A DNA stretch of 22,412 bases from the NCBI GenBank assembly GCA_964649825.1, contig CAZYQW010000110.1:1-22412 (forward strand), given 5' to 3'. The position numbers were made by a program, and so were the translations under genes. The stretch comes from CAZYQW01 sp964649825 (lineage in GTDB: Bacteria; Planctomycetota; B15-G4; JADJEK01). Positions 7,037-14,333 of the stretch are shown here, piece after piece (position 1 is the stretch's first letter; every line of letters begins with the position of its first letter). The notes beneath the pieces were generated by a model. It did no database searches. It was not told the DNA's origin and was given only the letters and a program-made list of their open reading frames with translations.

Positions 7037-7978
7037 TCACGCGCGCTCGCGAACGGCTTCCCGGGGAGATTCATACGAAAGGAGGCTGCCGCACGCCGCG
7101 ACGATCGTTCGGCCGAGGAGCTCGAATTCATCGCCACGCGTCGAGGTGCGACGCCACCCCAGGCCGATCCGGCGCACCGGCACGGGATCCGCGAATCTTC
7201 GGAGCACGATGCCCTGCGCGGCCGATCCTTCGATCTCGGCCGCGATCGTCGGGACGAGCGTGATGCCCAACCCTCCCGCCACCATCTGGACCAAGGTACC
7301 CAGGCTGCTTGCGCGGAAGTTGTCGCGCTCGCGCGCGCCATGCTCCTTGCAGATCGCCAGCGCGTGACGACGCAGGCAGTGACCTTCGTCGAGCAGAAGG
7401 ACCTGATGCCGCGCGAGGTCCTCCGTGCGCAGCTCCTTCGCGGTCGCCAGCACGTGGCCTTCGGGCGCCGCGAGGAGGAACGGATCCTCGAAGAGCGGAC
7501 ATTGGACGAGGTCGCCCAGCTCGACGTCCAGGGCCAGGAGGACCGCGTCGAGGTCGCCGCCGCGGAGCTTCTTCACGAGCCGATCCGTGATGTCCTCGTG
7601 CAGGAAGACGTTCAACTGCGGATACTCGTGCCGCACCTGCTTCAACGCTCGCGGCAGCACGTAAGGAGCCACGGTCGGTATCACACCCAGGTGAAGATCT
7701 CCCACCAGCGGGCGATCGTGATGGCGCGCCCGCTCGACGAGGTCGTTCACGCCGACGAGGATTTCCCGCGCACGGGCGATGATCGCGCGCCCGGTCGCGG
7801 TCACGACGACGTGACGCCGATCGCGCTCGAAGATCTGGACGCCGAGCACCCGTTCGAGCTGCTGGACCTGAGTGCTCAGGCTCGGCTGGCTGACGTGGCA
7901 GAGCTCGGCCGCTTCGCGGAAGTTCAGCGTCTCCGCGAGGCGAACGATGTACTCGAGCTGGCGAAGAGTCGGCTCCAT
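7037..7978 (-). CDS. oxyR: OxyR-type LysR family peroxide sensor
   Basis: This 313-residue LysR regulator starts at ATG 7978. The N-terminal winged helix-turn-helix (about 1-60) reads RQLEYIVRLAETLNFREAAE, then CHVSQPSLSTQVQQLE. The effector domain (about 90-300) has the two OxyR redox cysteines in the expected context, LLLDEGHCLRRHALAICKE, i.e. C201 and C210, equivalent to E. coli C199 and C208. That context separates OxyR from other LysR proteins, so I give the symbol. In the known mechanism, peroxide forms a disulfide between them and activates target promoters. It is divergent from a di-heme peroxidase operon across 148 bp containing a perfect palindrome, which fits autoregulation and control of that operon. 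Its 3' end faces the FG-GAP gene, 51 bases away. Confidence 0.92.
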   Translation of the reverse strand: MEPTLRQLEYIVRLAETLNFREAAELCHVSQPSLSTQVQQLERVLGVQIFERDRRHVVVTATGRAIIARAREILVGVNDLVERARHHDRPLVGDLHLGVIPTVAPYVLPRALKQVRHEYPQLNVFLHEDITDRLVKKLRGGDLDAVLLALDVELGDLVQCPLFEDPFLLAAPEGHVLATAKELRTEDLARHQVLLLDEGHCLRRHALAICKEHGARERDNFRASSLGTLVQMVAGGLGITLVPTIAAEIEGSAAQGIVLRRFADPVPVRRIGLGWRRTSTRGDEFELLGRTIVAACGSLLSYESPREAVRERA

Positions 7979-8126
7979 GATCGGAACAACCTATCAGCCT
8001 GAGCCCGAGAAACGATTGGACCAATCGCGACGCCCATTCGAGAATCTGCGCCATCAGTTCCCGGACCGTCATCCTGAAGCAGACTCGCTGCGAAGAGGAT
8101 GAGAAGCGTGGTTGCGGAGTCGACGA
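7979..8126. promoter_or_regulatory. oxyR / peroxidase divergent control region
   Basis: This 148-bp gap between oppositely oriented genes must hold both promoters. The main structure is CGATTGGACCAATCG (8013-8027), a perfect palindrome with 7-base arms around one A, 35 bases from the oxyR start and 100 bases from the peroxidase start. It is not the classical ATAG-N7-CTAT array of E. coli OxyR; a lone CTAT occurs at 7991. GGAG at 8115-8118 is the likely ribosome-binding site of the peroxidase gene. Confidence 0.55.
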
Positions 8127-9437
8127 ATGAGGAAACGAACGTGTTCGATGACGTGTCTGGTCACGTCCTTGCTCGCGACCAGCGCGTCCGCGATCGAGGG
8201 AGTGATGGACGCCAGGACCCACGGAGCCGCGAGCATGAACGAGCAGCTCGCGCGCCTGAAGGAGTTGCTGGGTGATCGGGATCCGTTGGCCGCGCCGGCC
8301 GGCGTCGACCCGGTCGTCTGGTCCTCGTTCGTGCCGGAGGGGAACGAGCCGACGGCGGAGCGGATCGCGCTCGGACGGAAGCTCTACTTCGATCCGCGTC
8401 TCTCCAAGGACGACACGGTCGCCTGCGCCACCTGTCACGACGTGACGCGCGGCTTCACCGACCAGCGTATGGTGTCGGAGGGGATCAATGACCAGCTCGG
8501 GCGGCGCAATGCGCCGACCACACTGAACGCCGCGTTGCTGGTGCCGCAGTTTCTCGACGGCCGCGCGCGCGACGTGGATCATCAGGGTGGGATGCCGATC
8601 CTCAACTCCGTCGAAATGGGATTTCCGGACGAGGCCTCGGTGGTCGCGAAGCTCGAGACCATCGCCGAGTATCCGCCCATGTTCCAACGCGCGTACGGAC
8701 GGCCGATCCACTTCGAGGACGTGGGCCGGGCGATCGGAGCGTTCGAGCGAACGCTCGTATTCCTCGACGCGCCGTTCGATCGCTGGATGGCCGGAGACGA
8801 GACCGCGATCTCGGATGACGCGAAGAGGGGCTTCGATCTCTTCAATGGGCAGGCGCGCTGCGTCAGTTGTCACCCGATCCATGGAAGCAACCCGCTCGGC
8901 TCGAACATGAACTTCCACAACATCGGCGTCGCCGCGCGCACCAAGGACTTCGAGAAGCTCGCGGCGCAGGCGCTCGCGGCCCTCGCGGGCGGCGCGTCGG
9001 AGCAGAAGCTCGACGAGCTCGCGGTGGGGACGGACCTCTCCGAGCTCGGCCGGTTCATGATCACGAGGAATCGCTCCGACATCGGAGCGTTCAAGACGTC
9101 GCAGCTCCGCAACGTCGGAGTCACCGGACCGTACATGCACGACGGCTCGCTCCAGACGCTTTGGGACGTCATGGACCACTACAACAAAGGCGGCGAGGAC
9201 AACCCGTTCCTCGACGGGGGGATCGAATCGCTCGCGTTGACCGACCAGCAGATCGATCAAGTCGTCGCGTTCCTCTTCGCCCTGACCGACGTGAGGCTGG
9301 CGGAGGAGAACGACGCGGCGCAGAGGTCGCAGAAGGAGCGCGCGGCGACGACGCGTCCATTCAAGGACGAGGCATTGGCGAACCGCAAGAAGCTCGGATT
9401 CGAGGCCCGGGTCATGGGCAAGCAGGAGGCGCGATGA
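8127..9437 (+). CDS. Di-heme cytochrome c peroxidase (CcpA/MauG family)
   Basis: The 436-residue protein starts at ATG 8127, eight bases after GGAG; signal peptide about 1-22. It has the two c-type heme sites of bacterial di-heme peroxidases: CATCH (100-104) in DTVACATCHDVTRGF, and CVSCH (245-249). Family landmarks include LGRKLYFDPRLSKD before the first heme, RNAPTTLNAAL, FLDGRARDVDHQ and, near the C-terminus, GVTGPYMHDGSLQTLWDVMD. M337 in that last motif fits the axial ligand of the high-potential heme in true peroxidases (MauG has tyrosine). The expected reaction is reduction of hydrogen peroxide to water in the periplasm using electrons from small cytochromes. Its stop overlaps the phosphoesterase start (ATGA). 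The divergent oxyR suggests induction by peroxide. Confidence 0.93.
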   Translation: MRKRTCSMTCLVTSLLATSASAIEGVMDARTHGAASMNEQLARLKELLGDRDPLAAPAGVDPVVWSSFVPEGNEPTAERIALGRKLYFDPRLSKDDTVACATCHDVTRGFTDQRMVSEGINDQLGRRNAPTTLNAALLVPQFLDGRARDVDHQGGMPILNSVEMGFPDEASVVAKLETIAEYPPMFQRAYGRPIHFEDVGRAIGAFERTLVFLDAPFDRWMAGDETAISDDAKRGFDLFNGQARCVSCHPIHGSNPLGSNMNFHNIGVAARTKDFEKLAAQALAALAGGASEQKLDELAVGTDLSELGRFMITRNRSDIGAFKTSQLRNVGVTGPYMHDGSLQTLWDVMDHYNKGGEDNPFLDGGIESLALTDQQIDQVVAFLFALTDVRLAEENDAAQRSQKERAATTRPFKDEALANRKKLGFEARVMGKQEAR

Positions 9438-10537
9438 TTCGCAGCGTGGAAACCAAATACATGGAGTCGAGGGACGGATTGATCCGCGCCCTCGAGAACG
9501 TCGATCGTCGCACGTTCCTCAAGGTCTCGGCCGCGGCGCTCGCGTCGGTCACCGCGAAGGACCTCGCGTTCCCGCATGCCTTTCAACCGGTGACCGTCGA
9601 GGATGACGGCAAGCACGCGTTCCGCTTCGCGTACATCTCCGACTCGCATCTGTACGCCCGCGAGGTGAACGATCGCTTCATCCGCTCGCTCCTCCGTGCG
9701 GTCGACGACGTGAACGCGATGGACCCACCGCCGGACTTCGTCTTCTACGGCGGCGACCTCGCGCAGCTCGGCCAGGCGGCGGAGCTCGAGCTCGGCGCCA
9801 AGATCCTGAAGGAGCTGAAGGCCCCCGTGAAGATGATGGTCGGCGAGCACGACTGGTACCTCGACATGGGCGAGGCGTGGCGTGGTCTGTTCGGGTCCGA
9901 CGTGTACTCGTGGGACCACAAAGGGATCCACTTCGTCGTCCTGAACAGCGTCGTCGAGGAGGACTTCTGGACCGAACGCGGCCTCTCGCCCATGGAGCGA
10001 ATGAAGACGGTCGCGGGTCTCGACAACCGCAGCCAAAGCAACTTCGAAGTCGGCGCCGCGCAGCGGAGCTGGCTCGAGAAGGACCTGTCGCGATACTCGA
10101 ACGACACGCCGATCATCGTCTTCTCGCACTCGCCGCTCTACCACTACTACCAGTTCTGGAACTTCTGGACGAAGGACGCGAACGAGGTCCAGGCGATCCT
10201 GAAGCGCTTCGCGAAGGTGACGGTCATCCATGGCCACACCCACCAGCTCCTCACGAACCGGATCGGCAACATCCACTTCCACGGACTCCTGTCGACGGCG
10301 TGGCCGTGGCCGTATGCGCCGGAGGGGCTTCCGGAGATGACGGTGCAGATGAATCGACCGAACCCGTTCAATCCGCACGACGGCTGCGGGGACGGCGAGG
10401 TGCGCGTCCATGCCGGCGGCCTCGTCGACAAGGTGTACGCGCTCTGGAACCGGAACCCGGTGACGGTATCGCGTGAGTACATGGTCTCGGGCGGCACGAA
10501 AGACCGTCCGAGCCACGCCAACCTGAGCTCCTACTGA
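9434..10537 (+). CDS. Tat-exported calcineurin-like metallophosphoesterase
   Basis: The 367-residue protein starts at ATG 9434, overlapping the peroxidase stop. A twin-arginine signal, DRRTFLKVSAAALASV (24-39), implies export of a folded, metal-loaded enzyme. The metallophosphoesterase motifs are in order: ISDSH (D70, H72), GGDLA (D108), GEHD (137-140), FSHSP (H232) and HGHTH (H268, H270). The third motif is usually GNHD; here Asn is replaced by Glu (E138), which may change the metal site. The region after the last motif (LLSTAWPWPYAPEGLPEM and beyond) probably shapes the substrate pocket. The substrate cannot be read from sequence: a phosphodiester, nucleotide or phospholipid are all possible. 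Its place between two heme proteins suggests a linked role in periplasmic redox stress. Confidence 0.9.
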   Translation: MIRSVETKYMESRDGLIRALENVDRRTFLKVSAAALASVTAKDLAFPHAFQPVTVEDDGKHAFRFAYISDSHLYAREVNDRFIRSLLRAVDDVNAMDPPPDFVFYGGDLAQLGQAAELELGAKILKELKAPVKMMVGEHDWYLDMGEAWRGLFGSDVYSWDHKGIHFVVLNSVVEEDFWTERGLSPMERMKTVAGLDNRSQSNFEVGAAQRSWLEKDLSRYSNDTPIIVFSHSPLYHYYQFWNFWTKDANEVQAILKRFAKVTVIHGHTHQLLTNRIGNIHFHGLLSTAWPWPYAPEGLPEMTVQMNRPNPFNPHDGCGDGEVRVHAGGLVDKVYALWNRNPVTVSREYMVSGGTKDRPSHANLSSY

Positions 10538-10550
10538 GAGGGATCGAACG

Positions 10551-11213
10551 ATGAACCTGAGAAACGGATCCCTGCTCGCCGGCGTCGCGTCGTTGGTCGC
10601 GATCGTGGTCGGGTGCACGACCGACGGTGACGAGCAGGCGAGCACGGTCGGCATCGAGGTGCTGCTCTGCGACGGTGAAACGAAGCTCGCGCTCGACGCG
10701 CCCCCGCAGGACCGCGAAGGCGGTCAAGCCGTCGCCATGGCGCTGATGAAGTCGTGGCTCGACAAGAATCCCGGCGCAGACTGGGAGGCGGACGTTCGCA
10801 AGCGCCACTTCATCGCTCCGTCGGCCGACAACGCCGAGGTCCTGGCGGACGGCCAACAAGGTCACGTCGGCGGCAACTTCACGGAGCGCGACCTTCTCGT
10901 CTGGAAACGCCAGACCGAGACGTTCGTCGTGAACGGCGCTCGGATCTTCCACGACGGCGACGCCCTCGGCAGCACGATCGCGGTCTCGTGCGACATGTGC
11001 CACCCCGACGCCTCGAACACTCACCCGGAGACGTACCCGAAGTTCCAGGTGCAGCTCGGCAAGGTCGCGTTGCTGCGCGACATGATCAATTGGTGCGTCG
11101 AGCACCCGGTCCGCGGCAAACCTCTCGAGGCGGACGGCGAGACGATGCGCGCACTCGAGGCGTACATCTACGCCCAGCGGACGGGGACGCCTCTCGAGTA
11201 CGGGAAGCACTGA
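10551..11213 (+). CDS. Lipoprotein mono-heme cytochrome c
   Basis: The 220-residue protein starts at ATG 10551, 13 bases after the phosphoesterase stop, with GAGAGGG upstream. A lipobox (AIVVGC, C22) marks it as a lipoprotein. One c-type heme site, CDMCH (147-151), lies in SCDMCHPDASNTHPETYPKF. A distal region, LLRDMINWCVEHPVRGK, contains M183 as a possible sixth heme ligand. The C-terminal part reads TMRALEAYIYAQRTG. It resembles small class-I electron-transfer cytochromes with a long N-terminal extension (about 30-130). The natural inference is that it carries electrons to the di-heme peroxidase of the same operon. Its last 46 bases overlap the end of the convergent isomerase-like gene. Confidence 0.87.
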   Translation: MNLRNGSLLAGVASLVAIVVGCTTDGDEQASTVGIEVLLCDGETKLALDAPPQDREGGQAVAMALMKSWLDKNPGADWEADVRKRHFIAPSADNAEVLADGQQGHVGGNFTERDLLVWKRQTETFVVNGARIFHDGDALGSTIAVSCDMCHPDASNTHPETYPKFQVQLGKVALLRDMINWCVEHPVRGKPLEADGETMRALEAYIYAQRTGTPLEYGKH

Positions 11214-11800
11214 GCGACTCCGAGGATCGGCCTCCGGTCGCCCCACGGCAACGACATCAACCCGTCGTGGCCGGCGTCGTGTGGCCGAGCCGCTCGGGCC
11301 ATCTCCAGCTCGGTCGCCACCTGATCGGGCTCCACGCAGGACTCGAGGATCACGGCGACGCGCGGCAGCCGACGCCTGAGCCCATGGAACGCCAGGATCG
11401 ACCCGTAGCTGAGCGGCTCGTGGTGGCCGCGGGCGTTCAGCTCGCTCACGTGGACCTGCGCGATGCGGTCACCGAATCGGCGCAGGACCCGCGTCGCCGG
11501 CGTCATCGACGGATCGACTTGGCGGGCGTGAGCGAGGTCGAGGCAGAATCGAGCCGCCGGAAAGCGATCGAACCAGCGCTGCATGTCGCCGTCGGTGCGG
11601 CCGTCGTCCTTCCTCTTGTCCATGTTCTCGAGACAGAGCCGATCGCCGAGCGCGTCCCAGGCGGCCGGTTCCCGAATCGCATCCGGATGGAGCACGACCG
11701 GCCACCCGCGATCGACGCAGCGGGACAGGAGCTCGGCGCACCGCGCCTCGGAGAGCGTCGAGAAAGGTGCGGCTGGCGAGACGCGTCGTGCGGAGGGCAC
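11168..11800 (-). CDS. Xylose-isomerase-like TIM-barrel protein, N-terminally short
   Basis: The 210-residue product from GTG 11800 matches the sugar phosphate isomerase/epimerase (xylose-isomerase-like TIM barrel) pattern. Probable metal ligands are in order: E58 in LCLENMD, D88 and H91 in FCLDLAHARQ, H117 in QVHVSE, and E153 in VILES. Full family members usually have about 250-290 residues. The first barrel strands are missing, and only 105 bases separate this start from the next gene's stop, so it may be a truncated or decaying copy. The last 35 or so residues look unlike the family and overlap the convergent cytochrome gene by 46 bases, which suggests the original stop was lost. Substrate unknown. 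Confidence 0.6.
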   Translation of the reverse strand: MPSARRVSPAAPFSTLSEARCAELLSRCVDRGWPVVLHPDAIREPAAWDALGDRLCLENMDKRKDDGRTDGDMQRWFDRFPAARFCLDLAHARQVDPSMTPATRVLRRFGDRIAQVHVSELNARGHHEPLSYGSILAFHGLRRRLPRVAVILESCVEPDQVATELEMARAARPHDAGHDGLMSLPWGDRRPILGVAQCFPYSRGVPVRWA

Positions 11801-11905
11801 AATGATCCGCGGCGGGCGCGACGGACCTCGACAAGTCCATGACGATCGTCCGACCGCGGCTCGACGCGCGAGGCGCGGCCGGACGCAACCGATTTCGTGC
11901 GAGAT

Positions 11906-13141
11906 TCAGCGCCCCGGGAGGCCGAGCCGGCCCTCCTCGAGGCCGGCCAACTTCGCCTCGAGCCGGGCGACGCGCGCCTCGAGCCGCTCGTTCTCCTGGG
12001 CCAGCGCCTGGACCGCGGCGGCCGAGTAGATCGTGAGGGGGTAGGGATCGACCTGGAGGATCTCCGAGCCGTCGGCGAGGAACTCGCCGCTCCCCGTGAC
12101 GTGGTCGGGGAAGACGTCCTGGAACTCCTGGGCGATGACGTTCAGGTATTCGCGGTCGACGACGTCCGGATGGCCCGCGAGGTAGTCGGGTGTGTAGCGG
12201 AAGCGAACGAGGCGGACGCGGCCCAGCGTCTCCAGGGCGTCCCGGACGGTGCGGACGTCCGTCTTGATGCGCGCGTCGGAGTAGCTGAGCCAGTCACCCG
12301 CTGTGGCCTTGGACGCATTGCCCGCAACTTCGAGATCATTCGCCGTAGGGACTCGACGAATCCCGACACGGCCTCCGGGCATGAAGTAGGTCGTGGAGTT
12401 CGCTCCAGTGCGCTGGATCTCGAACTGTCCCGGCGCCGTTTCGATGATTCGGCTGCTGAAGTCGGAGGTGTCGGCGCCGAAATGGAAGTCGATGAACGGG
12501 ACAGTTCCCCCCAACTCGATCCAACCGTGACCGACTGCGGTGTTCGTGCCGTTCGAGTGCTGGTTGATCAGATTGCCGTCTGTCGTGAGGACGGCGTGAG
12601 GGCCCTGCAGGACGAGCGGAGACACTCCCGGAAGACCCATGGCTCCCGTCGCGCCCGTATCCCCCGTATCCCCCGTATCCCCCTTATCGCCCTTGTCTCC
12701 CTTATCGCCCTTATCACCTTGATCCCCCTTGTCCCCCATCTCTCCCTTGGGTCCAGCCGGCCCCGGAGGCCCGCCGAACTCGTAGCGCGGAACCATCTCC
12801 GAATCGTTGGCCACCTTGATGCCGAGGAAGACTTGCGGCTGCGTCGCGAAGAGGTCCGCCGGGATCGGGGTCGTCTTGCCGACCGTGGCGTTGAGCACGC
12901 CGTTGCTCACTTGGAGCACTTGAGGCTCGAAGTAGAGCACGATGCCGGCCGCGTCATACAGCGTGAACTGGATCGGCAGGACCGAGTTGTTCACCGGCTG
13001 CCCTGCGTTGTCGCTGAGGAATGCCTGGACGTGGAAGAGAGTGGACGCGGTGCCGGTCGCGTTCAGGTGGGGCGCCAGGAGACCGAACCCGGTGGCGGCG
13101 ATGAGCGGGACGAGGCCGAGCCTCATGATTCGTCGAGTCAT
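11906..13141 (-). CDS. Collagen-like fibre protein with C-terminal S74-type chaperone domain
   Basis: The 411-residue protein starts at ATG 13141, with GAAGGA nine bases upstream; signal peptide about 1-30. An N-terminal beta domain (about 31-121; FHVQAFLSDNAGQPVNNSVL) precedes 17 unbroken collagen triplets (124-174), mostly GDK and GDT. A second beta region (about 178-285) includes a TTYFMPGGRVGI motif of the kind seen in phage tail fibres. The C-terminus has the peptidase S74 (intramolecular chaperone) signature SYSDARIKTDVRTVRDALET with the likely Ser-Lys dyad S288/K293, then a coiled coil (about 385-403; ALAQENERLEARVARLEAKL). In phage fibres this domain folds the trimer and cuts itself off. 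A trimeric secreted or surface fibre is the likely product. It is followed by the isomerase-like gene and preceded, 51 bases away, by the IPT/TIG gene. Confidence 0.88.
   Translation of the reverse strand: MTRRIMRLGLVPLIAATGFGLLAPHLNATGTASTLFHVQAFLSDNAGQPVNNSVLPIQFTLYDAAGIVLYFEPQVLQVSNGVLNATVGKTTPIPADLFATQPQVFLGIKVANDSEMVPRYEFGGPPGPAGPKGEMGDKGDQGDKGDKGDKGDKGDTGDTGDTGATGAMGLPGVSPLVLQGPHAVLTTDGNLINQHSNGTNTAVGHGWIELGGTVPFIDFHFGADTSDFSSRIIETAPGQFEIQRTGANSTTYFMPGGRVGIRRVPTANDLEVAGNASKATAGDWLSYSDARIKTDVRTVRDALETLGRVRLVRFRYTPDYLAGHPDVVDREYLNVIAQEFQDVFPDHVTGSGEFLADGSEILQVDPYPLTIYSAAAVQALAQENERLEARVARLEAKLAGLEEGRLGLPGR
12620..12772 (-). repeat. Collagen triplet repeat; 9-bp DNA repeat within
   Basis: This stretch encodes the 17 Gly-X-Y triplets of the fibre protein. 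The part around 12650-12740 is visibly a degenerate 9-bp tandem repeat (on the + strand, units like CCCGTATCC and CCCTTATCG). Such repeats change length by slippage, three triplets per 27 bp, without breaking the frame. Confidence 0.85.
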
Positions 13142-13192
13142 GATGGATTGTCCTTCACGATTGATTGAACGATGGAACAGGACGGCGCGTGG

Positions 13193-14068
13193 TCACGCGC
13201 CGACGGTCAGGGTCAATGGGTTGGTCACGCTCGGCGCCGTGCCCGGGAACGCGGGCAGCACGATCGCCTGGGCACCAAACGCCATGCCGATGGGCACGTC
13301 CGCTGGAACGACCGCGTCGAGCGCGAGTTCGTCCTGCGCGACAAGAGGCAGGAAAGTCAGCACGTTGGGGAAGACGAGGAGGTGACCCTCGATGCCGCCG
13401 ATGACCAGTCCGGGATTCGGCAGGGGGAGTCCAAGGACGAGCACCGACGTGAAGACAGGGACCGCCGAGTGGATCGTGAGCCGAGTCGGGCAGCCGGCGA
13501 TCAGCGGCCTGTCGAGGGTGAGCGCCGGCGCGTAGATGAACGCGTCCGTTGCCGTGGACGAACCGAGGGAGTTCTGGGCGCGGACATCGATGCGGCCCTT
13601 GGGCGTGCCCGAGACCTGCCCACTCGGCGTCAGCACCGGCACGCCGACGTGCGTCGCGGGTCCAGTGATCGTCGCGGGGACTTCGTCGAAGAAGACCTGC
13701 AGTCCGCCGCCGAGTTGGAAGTGGGCGCCGAGGACGGTTACGGGCGTGCCACCCGCCTTCGTTGCCTTGCCGGGATCGACGCCGAAGGCGAGCGGCGGAG
13801 CGTTCGGCGTCTGCGTCGGGAAGATCGGCGCTCCCTCGAGGCGATAGCTGGTGGACTCCGCCTTCGTGGTGCTCGTCGGCAGGCCGACGAGAGCGCGCAG
13901 CGACGATTGCGTCGCTCCGGCGTCGCCCCCGGCGTGCGCCACGACGACGCGATGCGCCGTGAAGTTCTTGGACCCTGCGGCGAGGCCGCTCTGGGCATTC
14001 GCCATCTCGGCGCCAGCCAAGAGCACGCCGACCACGAGGGACATCGGATCGTGGAATCGAGACATCAT
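13193..14068 (-). CDS. Secreted IPT/TIG-domain protein
   Basis: The 291-residue protein starts at ATG 14068 (a second ATG follows directly), with AGGAAGGGAG upstream. A signal peptide ends near AEMANAQS. A short N-terminal region (27-90) leads into an IPT/TIG immunoglobulin-like domain (about 93-182): DPGKATKAGGTPVTVLGAHF, LQVFFDEVPATITG, then GRIDVRAQNSLGSSTATDAF. The C-terminal domain (about 183-291; LIAGCPTRLTIHSAVP to APSVTNPLTLTVGA) resembles the glycine-rich terminal domain of the FG-GAP protein in this window and may be a shared surface or sorting domain. A structural or adhesive role is likely; no catalytic residues are evident. It is probably co-transcribed with the collagen-like gene, 51 bases downstream. 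Confidence 0.8.
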   Translation of the reverse strand: MMSRFHDPMSLVVGVLLAGAEMANAQSGLAAGSKNFTAHRVVVAHAGGDAGATQSSLRALVGLPTSTTKAESTSYRLEGAPIFPTQTPNAPPLAFGVDPGKATKAGGTPVTVLGAHFQLGGGLQVFFDEVPATITGPATHVGVPVLTPSGQVSGTPKGRIDVRAQNSLGSSTATDAFIYAPALTLDRPLIAGCPTRLTIHSAVPVFTSVLVLGLPLPNPGLVIGGIEGHLLVFPNVLTFLPLVAQDELALDAVVPADVPIGMAFGAQAIVLPAFPGTAPSVTNPLTLTVGA

Positions 14069-14333
14069 TCTCCCTTCCTAGGGTTCGAGAAGCCCGGCTC
14101 CTCGCGTGCGCCGCGATGGATCGGGACCGTCGATACCCAACGCGCGTTCGCCACCTCCGGCAACGCTCCGCGTTGCTGGTCGGTTGCGGAGTCTCCGCGT
14201 TGGGCGAGAGCCTTCGCGGTTCGAATCGGACGAGAGCCGTTGGTGTCACCAGAAAAGGCGACGAATCGCGACGGCTTGACAGGAAGGTCCGCGCACGGGA
14301 TCATCCGAGTCCTTCCTTGGAGGGGAGCCGGGC
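14069..14333. promoter_or_regulatory. Divergent region with clustered dyads upstream of sigma/kinase operon 1
   Basis: This 265-bp gap lies between the leftward IPT/TIG gene and the rightward sigma gene. It holds GCAACGC-TCC-GCGTTGC (14160-14176), GCGGAG-T-CTCCGC (14186-14198), and a longer-range pair CCCAACGCG (14136-14144) with CGCGTTGGG (14196-14204). CAACGC or its complement therefore occurs four times in about 70 bp. These may be protein-binding sites or fold into RNA. Confidence 0.45.
14276..14304 (+). promoter_or_regulatory. Candidate housekeeping promoter of sigma/kinase operon 1
   Basis: TTGACA (14276-14281) is a perfect -35 consensus. After 17 bases comes GATCAT (14299-14304), matching four of six bases of the -10 consensus. 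The sigma gene starts 29 bases downstream, with GGAGGGG at 14319-14326 as ribosome-binding site. This suggests the sigma gene is read by a housekeeping sigma factor rather than by itself. Confidence 0.4.

Noticed and set aside
8013..8027. Classical E. coli-type OxyR operator
   Set aside because: The ATAG-N7-CTAT-N7-ATAG-N7-CTAT spacing is absent; only the symmetry and location suggest an operator, so it is reported as a candidate of unknown type.
7128..9260. Very long leftward open frame covering oxyR and most of the peroxidase gene
   Set aside because: It is antisense to the peroxidase gene and out of frame with oxyR, with arginine/proline-rich shadow composition and no recognisable domain.
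12645..12743. CRISPR-like or minisatellite array
   Set aside because: The 9-bp repeats are fully explained by Gly-X-Y coding in the collagen-like protein; there are no spacers.
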